From Cellvibrionaceae bacterium AOL6 (lineage in GTDB: Bacteria > Pseudomonadota > Gammaproteobacteria > Pseudomonadales > Cellvibrionaceae), in the NCBI GenBank assembly GCA_003265435.1, contig NOXC01000006.1:124001-188000 (forward strand): DNA of 64,000 nt, read 5' to 3'. A model generated the notes under the pieces. That model searched no databases. It was not told the origin of the DNA and saw only the letters and a program-made list of their open reading frames with translations. Numbering within the stretch: the first letter of the stretch is position 1; each line of letters opens with the position of its first letter. Made by a program: the position numbers and the translations under genes. This document shows, piece by piece, positions 1-8,920 of this stretch.

Positions 1-798
1 AGAGTTTGTCCAATTAATCACTTCACCCAGGCCGATCACGAGGATGCCCCCGGGTTTCATTTTTTTAACAATAGCGTCCAACAGCGTATGTCGCCGCTGC
101 TGGCTGAAATACACCAGTAAATTCTGGCAGTAGATCACGTCAAACTGCAGGTTCGGCATCGCATCTGTATTCAGTGCATTCGCGCAGGTGAAACAGATTT
201 TGTCTGAGACTTCATGAATGAACTCAAACTGATCCTTTTCGCAATTTGAAAAATATTTGTAGCGCAGCGAAGGCGGCACAAACTCCAACTTACGTTTCGA
301 ATAACGCCCGGTGCGCGCCAGTGAAATGGCCACGCGGCTGACATCCGTCGCCGTCACACCAAAGAGCGCTTCGCGCTTGGCGAGCTCAAAGCTCTCATTG
401 ACCAGCATCGCCAGTGAATAGGCTTCTTCGCCGGTCGCGCAGCCCAAACTCCAGATCTGAAAGGAGTCGTCGAGCGCGTTGTTGTTGATTTTGTCCTGCA
501 GCTGATGGCAGACGAAATTGATGGAGGGCTGATGGCGGAAAAAGCTCGTTTCTTTTACCACGAGGCGATCGAGCAGAATGGACCATTCGAGTTGGCCATT
601 CTCAGATTCGGTCACCAGGCGAAAATACGACGAAAAATCATCCGTCCCCACTTCGCGCATACGAATCGCCACCTGACTGCGCAGAAACTGCTTCTGGTGC
701 GACGCGAGACGAATGCCTACCCGATCTTCAAGCAGCTTGCTCCACTCGGAGAATTGCTGCTCGGAGAGATCCGGGGCGGAGTTATAAGACCAGACCAT
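1..798 (-). CDS. pilK: CheR-type chemoreceptor methyltransferase (PilK-like), partial
   Basis: The 3' end lies outside the window; 266 codons are visible. CheR enzymes use S-adenosylmethionine to methylate glutamates of chemoreceptors in the cytoplasm. Visible are the KETSFFRH segment (about residues 82-89) and the SAM-binding motif WSLGCATGEEAYS (116-128), followed by FDVIYCQN and a KPGGILVIG strand, all as in CheR. The ATG at 796-798 lies 15 bases after the stop of the upstream receptor gene, so it is the last visible gene of a pilGHIJ operon and corresponds to pilK of Pseudomonas. The receptor next to it is the likely substrate. The symbol rests on synteny; the family call is firm. Confidence 0.9.
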   Translation of the reverse strand, partial: MVWSYNSAPDLSEQQFSEWSKLLEDRVGIRLASHQKQFLRSQVAIRMREVGTDDFSSYFRLVTESENGQLEWSILLDRLVVKETSFFRHQPSINFVCHQLQDKINNNALDDSFQIWSLGCATGEEAYSLAMLVNESFELAKREALFGVTATDVSRVAISLARTGRYSKRKLEFVPPSLRYKYFSNCEKDQFEFIHEVSDKICFTCANALNTDAMPNLQFDVIYCQNLLVYFSQQRRHTLLDAIVKKMKPGGILVIGLGEVINWTNS

Positions 799-813
799 CG
801 GCGCTCAGCCGCT

Positions 814-3021
814 TTACACGCCGACCCGATCGCGCTCGGAGGACAACTCTTCGGCGTAGGCGTCTTCAACTTCAGAAAGCATCTGCTCTTCGGTCAGGTC
901 CATGACCTCATCATCCAAGGTCGCAACCTCGTTGCCGGTCACGTCATCGTAATCCGCGTCTCCAGCATCCAGGTCCAGTGTTTCATCGTCGTTTTCAGCA
1001 TCCACTTCAGCAGGCAGAGTGAAGCCCGATACCGACTCATTCAGCTCCATCGCCAACTGCGAGAGGTTACCAATCGATTTCGCCGTGGCGTTGGTACCGG
1101 CAGAGGTCTGTGAGGTAATTTCCTGAATCACGTTCATCGTGTTCGAGATGTGGCCCGCGGAGGACGCCTGTTGACGTGCCGCGTTCGAGATGTTCTGAAT
1201 CAATTCTGCAAGGCTGGCGGATACCGTTTCGATTTCTTCCAGTGCCACACCCGCATCCTGTGCAAGGCGTGCTCCCCGTACCACTTCCGCGGTCGTTTGC
1301 TCCATCGAGATAACCGCTTCGTTGGTATCGTTCTGAATAGTTTTAACGAGTGATTCAATCTGCTTGGTCGCCGTGGCAGAACGTTCTGCGAGTCGCTGAA
1401 CCTCATCCGCTACCACCGCGAAGCCTCGACCGGCGTCACCCGCCATCGATGCCTGAATGGCCGCGTTAAGTGCGAGGATGTTGGTTTGGTCAGCAATGTC
1501 GTTAATCAGGCCAACGATGTCACCAATCTCCTGGGAAGATTCACCCAGTCGCTTAATCCGTTTTGACGTGTCCTGAATCTGTTCACGAATGGTATCCATG
1601 CCGTGAATGGTGTTCTGTACCACTTTCGCACCGTTGCTCGCGATCGATACCGATCGCTCCGCAACGCCGGCGGATTCGGCGGCGTTCGCAGATACCTGGT
1701 CAATTGTGACCGCCATTTCATTAATTGCAGCAGAGGCCCCGGCAATTTCCTGCGCCTGGTGCTCGGCCGCTTCGGCAAGGTGCAGTGCGGTTTGCTGGGT
1801 ATCACTGGAGCTCGATACAACCCGGTCGGCCGTTTCGTTAATGCGCGACACAAGGATACGAAGTTGGTCAATCGTGTAGTTGATGGAGTCCGCGATCGCA
1901 CCGGTGAAGTCCTCGGTTACGGTCGCTGTCGTGGTCAAGTCACCGTCAGCGAGGTCGGCCAGCTCATCGAGCAGTCGCAAAATTGCGTTTTGGTTTCGGT
2001 CGTTCGTTTCGGCGGTTTCTTTCAGACGCTGCTTGGTAGCCTGGTTCAGCAAATAACCCACAATAAACAACACGAGGAGGGCGAGGCCCGCAATACCTAG
2101 AAGAAGGGTAGCGTTGAGTTTACGTTCGGAGGGGAGCTCTCCGATTCGGTCACTCAGCGCAGACACGGCACCCAGCAGGCGCGCACTGTCATCAAGAATT
2201 CCGTTGGCCGCCTGACGCGCCTGGAAAAGGGCAGGTGACGCTTCGAAGATATCGCGTACCTGACCACTTACGAAACTGAAGAGTTCATCGACTTCCGCCA
2301 GACTTTCTCGCGCTTCCAAATCCGTTACCTGAGAGATGTCCATCGCGATGTCGCCGGTTTGCATCCCTTCGATCACTTTACCGAAGAGGTTCGCATCGAG
2401 GTTGAACTGATCCGCCGCCTTACTCGCATCGCCGCCACCACGCAGCATCTTATCGACGTTTCGCGCGATACGCTCCGCACGCCAGCTCTGCATTTGCGCT
2501 ACCGCCACCTGATCCGCCGGTGCGTTGTTATCCAGCAGAATTTCCACGATGGTATCGTGCTCGCTCTGGAGCTGAGGAATCGCTTCGTTCAGGTTATTGG
2601 CCACGTTGTGCAGGAAGAGGATCGTGCCCTTGTTTTCGATGATGACGTTGGCGTGATTCAAGGTGGAGTTCCAAGCGGAGTCATAACTTGCCAACTCCTC
2701 TCTCAACATCACACGGGTCTGATTGTCGGCCGCCTGAAGCTGATTCCAGGTGCTGTCCATCGTGCTCACAACACGCTCCAGATCCACAAACGCCTCTTCA
2801 TCACCGGCGGTGGCGTCACGAGAGAGTGACGTTAACTGGAACGAGCTCGCACGCAATTCAGCAAGACGCTGCTGAAAGACCTGGTCACGTTGTGCGTCCT
2901 TGAAGAGGACGACAGCGATATACACCATCACCGCAACCGAGATCACAAGGACTGTGATCAAGGACATCATTATGGGGTTGTTTTTGATTCTCGTAATGAG
3001 TCCAGCTGTATCAGCTTTCAT
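814..3021 (-). CDS. pilJ: Methyl-accepting chemoreceptor of type IV pilus array, PilJ
   Basis: 735 residues. Transmembrane helices near residues 15-38 and about 310-330 flank a large periplasmic, mostly helical sensor domain; a HAMP-like linker and a signalling domain follow. The signalling hairpin contains NILALNAAIQASMAGDAGRG and FAVVADEVQRLAERS, the receptor tip that contacts CheW and the kinase. I chose the ATG at 3019-3021, which has GGGAG just upstream, over a start ten codons earlier. PilJ relays pilus or surface signals to the Chp kinase, whose gene probably lies left of the window. Odd feature: a strongly acidic tail of about 65 residues follows the signalling domain. Confidence 0.93.
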   Translation of the reverse strand: MKADTAGLITRIKNNPIMMSLITVLVISVAVMVYIAVVLFKDAQRDQVFQQRLAELRASSFQLTSLSRDATAGDEEAFVDLERVVSTMDSTWNQLQAADNQTRVMLREELASYDSAWNSTLNHANVIIENKGTILFLHNVANNLNEAIPQLQSEHDTIVEILLDNNAPADQVAVAQMQSWRAERIARNVDKMLRGGGDASKAADQFNLDANLFGKVIEGMQTGDIAMDISQVTDLEARESLAEVDELFSFVSGQVRDIFEASPALFQARQAANGILDDSARLLGAVSALSDRIGELPSERKLNATLLLGIAGLALLVLFIVGYLLNQATKQRLKETAETNDRNQNAILRLLDELADLADGDLTTTATVTEDFTGAIADSINYTIDQLRILVSRINETADRVVSSSSDTQQTALHLAEAAEHQAQEIAGASAAINEMAVTIDQVSANAAESAGVAERSVSIASNGAKVVQNTIHGMDTIREQIQDTSKRIKRLGESSQEIGDIVGLINDIADQTNILALNAAIQASMAGDAGRGFAVVADEVQRLAERSATATKQIESLVKTIQNDTNEAVISMEQTTAEVVRGARLAQDAGVALEEIETVSASLAELIQNISNAARQQASSAGHISNTMNVIQEITSQTSAGTNATAKSIGNLSQLAMELNESVSGFTLPAEVDAENDDETLDLDAGDADYDDVTGNEVATLDDEVMDLTEEQMLSEVEDAYAEELSSERDRVGV

Positions 3022-3165
3022 ACGCGCTCCCGAGCGATTTAACTCAACCACCCTCTCAACAGGGCTTCTAATGCATTAAAGTAAAGCACTTGCGTGCTCG
3101 ACCTCGTTTACCCCGGCCAACCTGTGTTGCCCGATTTTCTTCCGCCAACACCGCAGCGGAAGAGC

Positions 3166-3708
3166 TTAAACCAGTGATGCGTTGGCAAACCGGGGATCGG
3201 CAGCCAACTTCAAAAAATCAAAGACATGCCAGGTTTCCCCAGCGGTGTCGGTGTAGGAACCTGCAACATACGGTTCCAGAGCCGAACCTTGTGTGTCACC
3301 GCCATTCTCAGCAAATTGGCTCAATTCAAAATGCTGCATGCCGAGCGCTCGCTCGACCACAAGGCCACTGAACAGTTCTTCCGTTTCCAGCACCAGTACA
3401 CGATGAATTTTGCGTTGTTGACTGAGCTGGCCGCCCAGATACATAGCCAGATCAAAAAGGGGAAGCAGCCGGCCACGCACGTTGGCAAGGCCGATTACCC
3501 AGGGCTGCACCCCGGGCAGACGCGTGGTGCCAGGCACCTCCATCATCTCTGTAATCTGGCCCATCGGCGCAACAAAACGCTGCCCCTGACACATGAAGCC
3601 AAGACCGCGCCAGCGGGGCACGGACTCGATTTTCTGCGGTAGCCCTCGAGCGGACTGACGACTCTTGACCGCGAGATCGGCCAGGACCTGATACGCGTTC
3701 GCGGCCAT
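3166..3708 (-). CDS. pilI: CheW-like coupling protein PilI
   Basis: 180 residues. CheW-type scaffold that links the PilJ receptor to the histidine kinase of the twitching-motility array. The CheW fold shows in the strand GLGFMCQGQRFVAPMGQITEMM, split here as GLGFMCQGQRF and VAPMGQITEMM, then in GLANVRGRLLPLFDL, the usual NVRGxxLPxxDL motif, and in VLVLE. The ATG at 3706-3708 is chosen because the family homology begins shortly after it; an upstream in-frame start would overlap pilH. It sits between pilH and pilJ in the standard pilGHIJ order. Confidence 0.92.
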   Translation of the reverse strand: MAANAYQVLADLAVKSRQSARGLPQKIESVPRWRGLGFMCQGQRFVAPMGQITEMMEVPGTTRLPGVQPWVIGLANVRGRLLPLFDLAMYLGGQLSQQRKIHRVLVLETEELFSGLVVERALGMQHFELSQFAENGGDTQGSALEPYVAGSYTDTAGETWHVFDFLKLAADPRFANASLV

Positions 3709-3713
3709 GGCGC

Positions 3714-4079
3714 TTATGCGCCTCCGAGCTTGGCAATAGTGGAAATCAACTCTTTTTCGTCGATGGGCTTGGTCAGGTAAGCCTTTGCCCCTTGACGCAT
3801 TCCCCACACGCGGTCGGTTTCCTGATCTTTGGTCGTCACAATCACGACCGGAATGTTGCTGGTTTCAGGTGCCTTGGACAGCTGTCGTGTCGCCTGAAAG
3901 CCATTGAGCCCCGGCATAACAATGTCCATCAACACCAGGTCCGGCAGCTCGGCCTTGGCCGTGCTGACACCCTGTTCACCGTTTTCAGCCGTAATCACGG
4001 TGTGTCCGGCTTTTTCGAGTACACCAGTCAACTTGTATGTTTCAGTTGGAGAGTCATCGACGATGAGAATCTTGGCCAT
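3714..4079 (-). CDS. pilH: Single-domain response regulator PilH
   Basis: 121 residues, a stand-alone receiver domain. The acidic pair DD in ILIVDDSPTE, the phospho-acceptor Asp in LVLMDIVMPG, the Thr of VIVTTKD and the Lys of LTKPID are all present. In Pseudomonas PilH is the CheY-like output or phosphate sink that regulates pilus retraction. The coding region ends 5 bases before pilI begins, consistent with one operon, and a GGGAGC ribosome binding site precedes the ATG. Confidence 0.94.
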   Translation of the reverse strand: MAKILIVDDSPTETYKLTGVLEKAGHTVITAENGEQGVSTAKAELPDLVLMDIVMPGLNGFQATRQLSKAPETSNIPVVIVTTKDQETDRVWGMRQGAKAYLTKPIDEKELISTIAKLGGA

Positions 4080-4122
4080 GATTGCTCCCTAATGGGTTAA
4101 TTGTTATAGGAATTCAGTTCAA

Positions 4123-4509
4123 TTACTTCGCACCGACATGCGCTTCGATCGCCCCGATCAACTCCCCTTTACTGAAGGGTTTGGTCAGGTATTGATCGGA
4201 ACCCACAATCCGGCCCTTGGCCTTGTCAAAGAGGCCGTCCTTACTGGACAGCATGATGACAGGCGTTGACTTGAACTCGCTGTTGTTCTTGATGAGGGCG
4301 CAGGTTTGATAGCCATCCAGGCGGGGCATCATGATGTCGACAAAAATGATGTTGGGGCGGGTATCGGCGATCTTCGCCAAGGCATCGAATCCATCCGTTG
4401 CGGTAACAACGGTGCACCCCACTTTTTTGAGCAGCGTCTCCGCTGTTCGGCGAATGGTTTTACTATCATCAATCACCATCACTTTGAGGTGCTCGAGATT
4501 GACTTCCAT
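4123..4509 (-). CDS. pilG: Single-domain response regulator PilG
   Basis: 128 residues, receiver domain only. DD in VMVIDDSKTI, the acceptor Asp in IIFVDIMMPR, the Ser in MLSSKD and the Lys in LTKPFSK are visible. PilG is the CheY-like regulator that promotes pilus extension in Pseudomonas. I start at the ATG at 4507-4509, after which the domain follows at once; an in-frame start 29 codons upstream would add an unrelated basic stretch. It is the first gene of the operon and is divergent from gshB, as in Pseudomonas. Confidence 0.93.
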   Translation of the reverse strand: MEVNLEHLKVMVIDDSKTIRRTAETLLKKVGCTVVTATDGFDALAKIADTRPNIIFVDIMMPRLDGYQTCALIKNNSEFKSTPVIMLSSKDGLFDKAKGRIVGSDQYLTKPFSKGELIGAIEAHVGAK

Positions 4510-4703
4510 ATTGCTGACCTTATATAGCGTTTCTCTCACCCGACAGCGAACTGACAGGCACCGACGATGGCACATAGAAGCGCCAACTTTTAACACAGTT
4601 TCCCAGTTTAATCTATAACTGCTTGAAAGAAATAGAAAAGTATCTCAATTAAAAAGGAATACGGAATACTGTGACCCACTTCCGTATCTCACTCGATAAA
4701 ACT

Positions 4704-4709
4704 TATAAT
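4704..4709 (+). promoter_or_regulatory. Candidate -10 box of the gshB promoter
   Basis: A perfect TATAAT stands about 100 bases before the gshB start in the 299-base divergent gap between pilG and gshB. No good -35 hexamer is visible 17 bases upstream, so the call rests on the -10 match alone. Confidence 0.35.
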
Positions 4710-4808
4710 TGATCAAAATTCACCGCTTCGCCAACTTCTTTTTAGCAAAAAAGTGCCATAAAGCAAATTTGGTGACACAGCGCATACTTTACCGCCAAGG
4801 AGATTCTC

Positions 4809-5774
4809 GTGAATCGCAAGCTCCGCATCGGGGTCGTTATGGACCCCATCCAGCGTATCGCCTACAAAAAAGACACGAGCCTCGCCCTGCTGCTGGCGGC
4901 CGCCGAGCGTGGCCATGCACTTTACTACATGGAAATGAACGATTTGTTTATCGCCGACGGCGTCGCCAAAGCGCGCTATCGCGAGCTGGAGGTGTTCGCG
5001 GACCCGCAAAAATGGTTCGCCTTCGGAGACACGCACGAAAACGCACTGGGCGAGCTCGATGTGGTTTTGATGCGCAAGGACCCACCCTTCGACAATCAAT
5101 ACATCTACGCCACCTACGTACTCGAACAGGCCGAAGCGCAAGGCTGCCTCGTGGTAAACCGCCCACAGAGCCTGCGCGACTGTAACGAAAAGATTTTCGC
5201 CACACGCTTCCCACAGTGCTGCCCGCCGCACATTGTCAGCCGCGACCCCGCCATGCTCAAAGCCTTTCACCGCGAGCACGGCGATGTGATTTTCAAGCCT
5301 CTGGACGGCATGGGCGGCAGCGGCATCTTCCGCTGCAAATCGGACGACCCCAATGTGAGCGTCATTCTTGAAAGCCTGACCCTTCACGGTGAGAGCTACA
5401 TCATGGCGCAGCGCTACCTGCCTGACATAAAATCCGGCGACAAACGGGTGCTCGTGGTCAACGGTGAAGCCATTCCCTATGCGCTGGCCCGCATTCCCGC
5501 CGATGGCGAGACGCGCGGTAACCTCGCCGCCGGTGGCCGTGGCGTCGCGCAAGCGCTAAGCGAGCGCGACCAATGGATTGTGGCGCAAGTGGCGCCTACG
5601 CTGAAAGAGAAAGGCCTGCTGTTTGTCGGACTCGACATCATCGGTGACTACCTGACCGAAATTAACGTCACCAGCCCGACCTGTGTACGCGAAATCGACG
5701 CCGCCTACGACACCCGAATTGGCGAGCAGCTAATGAAGGCCATTGAGAGCTTAAAAGAAGATCACACTCCATAA
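4809..5774 (+). CDS. gshB: Glutathione synthetase
   Basis: 321 residues, the usual size. It joins glycine to gamma-glutamylcysteine with ATP, the last step of glutathione synthesis, in the cytosol. It has an N-terminal substrate-binding domain (MDPIQRIAYKKDTSLALL) and an ATP-grasp fold with DVIFKPLDGMGGSGIF as the glycine-rich loop and FVGLDIIGDYLTEINVTSPT near the metal site. The start is GTG, supported by AAGGAG at 4797-4802 six bases upstream. The stop codon shares one base with the ATG of the following tonB-like gene, so the two are translationally coupled. Confidence 0.97.
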   Translation: MNRKLRIGVVMDPIQRIAYKKDTSLALLLAAAERGHALYYMEMNDLFIADGVAKARYRELEVFADPQKWFAFGDTHENALGELDVVLMRKDPPFDNQYIYATYVLEQAEAQGCLVVNRPQSLRDCNEKIFATRFPQCCPPHIVSRDPAMLKAFHREHGDVIFKPLDGMGGSGIFRCKSDDPNVSVILESLTLHGESYIMAQRYLPDIKSGDKRVLVVNGEAIPYALARIPADGETRGNLAAGGRGVAQALSERDQWIVAQVAPTLKEKGLLFVGLDIIGDYLTEINVTSPTCVREIDAAYDTRIGEQLMKAIESLKEDHTP

Positions 5775-6643
5775 TGAGCGCCCCCAGCACCACCGACAGA
5801 CTCAGCTTCACCGTCTTTCTCGCCATTGCACTGCACGCCATGGTGATTTTTGGCATCAGCTTCTCGATCGCACGCAGCGACAAGGTGGCGCCCACGCTGA
5901 ACATCACGCTGGCCACCCACGCCAGTGCGCAAGCCCCTGAAAAAGCCGACTTCCTTGCGCAGAACAATCAGAAGGCGAGTGGCACAGAAGCGCAAGTCAA
6001 AGAACTTACGACCACAGAAGTCGCGCAGGTTGCCGACGTGCAGATCAACGAAGTGAACCCCGTACCGGTGCAGCAGGCGCGGGAGTTTGTCGAGCAGAAA
6101 GAGGAAGTGTTGAGCACCATCAACGACAGTGTGCGCAAGCTCAACTCGCAGGAGAAGGTGAACGACCTGCAAGACCAGCAACACGGCCAGGAACTCAACA
6201 CCCAAGATGAAGCCCGCACTCGCAAGCTTGCGAGCCTGCAGGCCAAACTGGATCAACAGCGACAGGCCCTCGCACGCGAACCGCGCGTCACCAGACACAC
6301 CTCTGTATCAGCGAAGTCCAGTATCGAAGCAGCCTACTACAACAAGTGGAGCCAAAAGATTGTGCGTGTGGGCAACCTGAACTTCCCACAGGAAGCTCTG
6401 CGCGACGAGATATTCGGCCAGCTGCGCCTCTCGGTTCAGCTGCGCTCCGACGGCTCTGTGGCGAAAGTGGCAATCCTAGAAAGCTCCGGCCACGCCATCC
6501 TCGACGACGCCGCGCTGCGCATCGTGCGCCTCGCCGCGCCCTTTGAACCCTTCCCGCCCGAAATCGAAAAAGACTCTGATATCTTCGAGATCATCCGAAC
6601 CTGGAAATTTGAAATTACCGGTCTCAGCGCCAGCATCGATTAA
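5774..6643 (+). CDS. TonB-family energy transducer
   Basis: 289 residues. An N-terminal transmembrane helix (about residues 12-32) is followed by a long Gln/Glu/Lys-rich region likely to be coiled or extended across the periplasm. The C-terminal TonB domain (about 200-285) shows GQLRLSVQLRSDGSV, ESSGHAILDDAA and the RTWKFE ending. TonB passes proton-motive force from ExbBD to outer-membrane receptors. No exbBD genes are adjacent. The position between gshB and yqgE is conserved in Pseudomonas-type genomes. It could power the TonB-dependent receptor at 58-61 kb, but which receptors it serves cannot be read from sequence. Confidence 0.9.
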   Translation: MSAPSTTDRLSFTVFLAIALHAMVIFGISFSIARSDKVAPTLNITLATHASAQAPEKADFLAQNNQKASGTEAQVKELTTTEVAQVADVQINEVNPVPVQQAREFVEQKEEVLSTINDSVRKLNSQEKVNDLQDQQHGQELNTQDEARTRKLASLQAKLDQQRQALAREPRVTRHTSVSAKSSIEAAYYNKWSQKIVRVGNLNFPQEALRDEIFGQLRLSVQLRSDGSVAKVAILESSGHAILDDAALRIVRLAAPFEPFPPEIEKDSDIFEIIRTWKFEITGLSASID

Positions 6644-6708
6644 GCACGCGAGAGCGCTTGCTTTTCGAAATTCCGACTCCAATAATGAGAGTAGAGAAGG
6701 TACTGATT

Positions 6709-7293
6709 ATGGCCGAGAAAGACGAAGACACATCGACAGCATTTCAAAGTCTGCGCAATCAATTTCTGATCGCGATGCCCGGCGTGAGTGATTCTATTTT
6801 CACGCATTCGGTCACCTATATTTGCGACCACAATGAACACGGCGCAATGGGCGTGATCATTAACCACCCCCTCAGCATCACCTTGGGTGACGTGTTTGAT
6901 CAACTGAACATTCGCACGCGCGATGAGACCCGTCAGCTCCCTGTGCTCGCCGGAGGGCCGGTGAATTCCCAGCAAGGCCTGGTGATACACCGCGACGAAG
7001 GTCAGTGGGAAAGCACCATGCGCATCAACGATGAGATCTGCCTGACCGCATCCAAAGATATTGTCGAAGCGATGGCGCAAGCCGCAGGCCCCAAGAGTGC
7101 GCAGCTTGCGCTGGGTTATGCCGGCTGGGGCAGCGGGCAGCTCGAAGAGGAACTGGCGAATAACCTGTGGCTCACGGTGGCGGCAGATTCGCGCATCATG
7201 TTTGATATCCCACCGGAGCAGCGCTGGCAGACCGCGGCGGCGCAACTGGGCATTGACGTTAACCTGGTCTCAACCCACGCCGGTCACGCCTGA
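6709..7293 (+). CDS. yqgE: YqgE/AlgH family protein (UPF0301)
   Basis: 194 residues. Conserved family of unknown biochemical function, called AlgH in Pseudomonas. Family hallmarks seen: NQFLIAMPGVSDSIF, SVTYICDHNEHGAMGVIIN, VLAGGPVNSQQGLVIH and ALGYAGWGSGQLE. I take the ATG at 6709, which has AGAAGG eight bases upstream; in-frame starts at 6658 and 6685 are possible but lack homology support. It precedes ruvX, its nearly universal partner in gammaproteobacteria. Confidence 0.93.
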   Translation: MAEKDEDTSTAFQSLRNQFLIAMPGVSDSIFTHSVTYICDHNEHGAMGVIINHPLSITLGDVFDQLNIRTRDETRQLPVLAGGPVNSQQGLVIHRDEGQWESTMRINDEICLTASKDIVEAMAQAAGPKSAQLALGYAGWGSGQLEEELANNLWLTVAADSRIMFDIPPEQRWQTAAAQLGIDVNLVSTHAGHA

Positions 7294-7303
7294 GTCCTTG
7301 CCG

Positions 7304-7741
7304 ATGTCGCATTTTACCGCACTGGCCTTTGACTACGGCCTCAAGAATATCGGCGTTGCAGTGGGACAATCGTTGACGGCAAGCGCACGAGAGCTTGCGC
7401 CACTCAAGGCGCGCGACGGCATCCCCGACTGGCTTCAGCTCGAGCAATTGCTGAAAGAATGGCAAACGGGCTTAGTGGTCGTCGGCATCCCGTTAAATAT
7501 GGATGGCAGCGAGAGCGAGATGAGTCGGCGCGCACGTAAATTCGGCCATCGTCTGCACGGCCGTTTTGGTGTTGAAGTCGCGTTTATCGATGAGCGCTTA
7601 AGCACCCGAGAAGCCAAATCCCTTGCCGCCGAGCGCGGTCACAGAGGCAATTACGGCGAGGCGCCCATCGACTCCCTCGCCGCCTGTCTTCTGCTCGAGA
7701 GCTGGTGGGCCAACAACACCCCCAGCGCACCTCAGACTTAG
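7304..7741 (+). CDS. ruvX: Pre-16S rRNA nuclease / Holliday junction resolvase-like YqgF
   Basis: 145 residues. RNase H-fold nuclease that matures the 5' end of 16S rRNA and was earlier proposed as an alternative Holliday junction resolvase. Catalytic motifs: ALAFDYGLKNIGVA with the first Asp, VVVGIPLNMDGSES, FIDERLSTREA with DE, and the closing DSLAACLLLES with Asp. The ATG at 7304 is 10 bases after the yqgE stop. Its TAG overlaps the TAA of the convergent pilU gene. Confidence 0.94.
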   Translation: MSHFTALAFDYGLKNIGVAVGQSLTASARELAPLKARDGIPDWLQLEQLLKEWQTGLVVVGIPLNMDGSESEMSRRARKFGHRLHGRFGVEVAFIDERLSTREAKSLAAERGHRGNYGEAPIDSLAACLLLESWWANNTPSAPQT

Positions 7742-8880
7742 AAGCGTCGGAAATTGTCTGACTCTTCGCCTTGAATTTCCAATTCGTCCGCCGCGTTCGA
7801 CAGGTATTCCGAATCCGTCTCTGAACCGAGCTTGATGCGCAGGCGCAGGTCGTTTGGAGAATCCGCGTAGGCCAGGGCGTCTTCGTAGGTAATTTCGCCG
7901 CTGTCGTAAAGATCGTACAGCGCCTGGTCGAAGGTCTGCATGCCTTGCTCGGTGGAGCGCTTCATCAGATCCTTCAATTCGTGCACCGCCCCTTTTCGGA
8001 CGAGGTCCGCAGCCAGCGGCGTATTCAGAAACACCTCCAGACAGGCGCGTCGACCATTGCCGTCGGGTGTGGGCACCAGTTGCTGCCCCACAATGCCTCT
8101 CAGGTTCAACGACAGGTCCATCCAAAGCTGCTCATGACGGTCCGCCGGGAAGAAGTGAATAATGCGGTCCAACGCCTGGTTCGCGTTGTTCGCGTGAAGG
8201 GTACACAAGCACAGGTGCCCTGTTTCCGCGAAGGCAATGGCGTGATCCATCGTTTCACGCGAGCGCACCTCACCAATGAGAATCACATCGGGCGCCTGAC
8301 GCAGCGTATTTTTCAACGCGACTTCAAACGAATCGGTGTCGATGCCCACTTCGCGCTGTGTGATAACACAGCCATCGTGCTGGTGAATAAATTCAATCGG
8401 GTCCTCAATGGAGATAATGTGCCCTTTGGAATTGCGGTTGCGATGCCCAATCATCGCCGCCAGCGAGGTCGACTTACCGGTACCGGTGGCACCGGCGAAA
8501 ATCACCAGGCCGCGCTTGGTCATTGCCAGCTCTTTAATCACCTCCGGCAGACCCAGGTCATCAATCGACGGAATTTTCGTTTCGATGCGACGCAGCACCA
8601 TGCCGGCAAGGTTGCGCTGGAAGAACGCACTGGCCCGGAAACGTCCCACACCCCGAGCACTGATCGCAAAATTCAGTTCTTTCGCTTCCATGAACTCTTT
8701 GCGCTGGCGTTCGTTCATGACGCTCAGTACCGTTTCCCGCGCTTTCTCGGGTGACAATGGCGTGGTAGACACGGGGACGATACGCCCATGCAATTTGATG
8801 GAGGGCGGTACGCCTGCCGTGATAAACAGGTCGGACGCTTTTTTGTCCACCATCAGGTTAAGTAAACGATCGAGTTCCAT
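7738..8880 (-). CDS. pilU: Type IV pilus retraction ATPase accessory PilU
   Basis: 380 residues. Hexameric AAA-type secretion ATPase that assists PilT in pulling type IV pili back. Walker A GATGTGKST, Asp box ISIEDPIEFIH, Walker B VILIGEVRS and the His box ETGHLCLCTLHANN are all present. The longer C-terminal tail ending EESDNFRRF and the position downstream of pilT identify PilU rather than PilT. The gene ends on ruvX with convergent, overlapping stop codons. Confidence 0.95.
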   Translation of the reverse strand: MELDRLLNLMVDKKASDLFITAGVPPSIKLHGRIVPVSTTPLSPEKARETVLSVMNERQRKEFMEAKELNFAISARGVGRFRASAFFQRNLAGMVLRRIETKIPSIDDLGLPEVIKELAMTKRGLVIFAGATGTGKSTSLAAMIGHRNRNSKGHIISIEDPIEFIHQHDGCVITQREVGIDTDSFEVALKNTLRQAPDVILIGEVRSRETMDHAIAFAETGHLCLCTLHANNANQALDRIIHFFPADRHEQLWMDLSLNLRGIVGQQLVPTPDGNGRRACLEVFLNTPLAADLVRKGAVHELKDLMKRSTEQGMQTFDQALYDLYDSGEITYEDALAYADSPNDLRLRIKLGSETDSEYLSNAADELEIQGEESDNFRRF

Positions 8881-8920
8881 AGTCGCTTTCCGTTGTGCTT
8901 TTTATCGGCGTCAGGCGCCT

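Noticed and set aside
505-1113. Plus-strand frame of 202 codons opposite cheR and pilJ
   Set aside because: Runs through two well-supported minus-strand genes; its product has no recognizable motif.
4713-5552. Long minus-strand frame of 279 codons opposite gshB
   Set aside because: Antisense to a fully conserved glutathione synthetase; it has no family resemblance and is produced by the base composition of the real gene.
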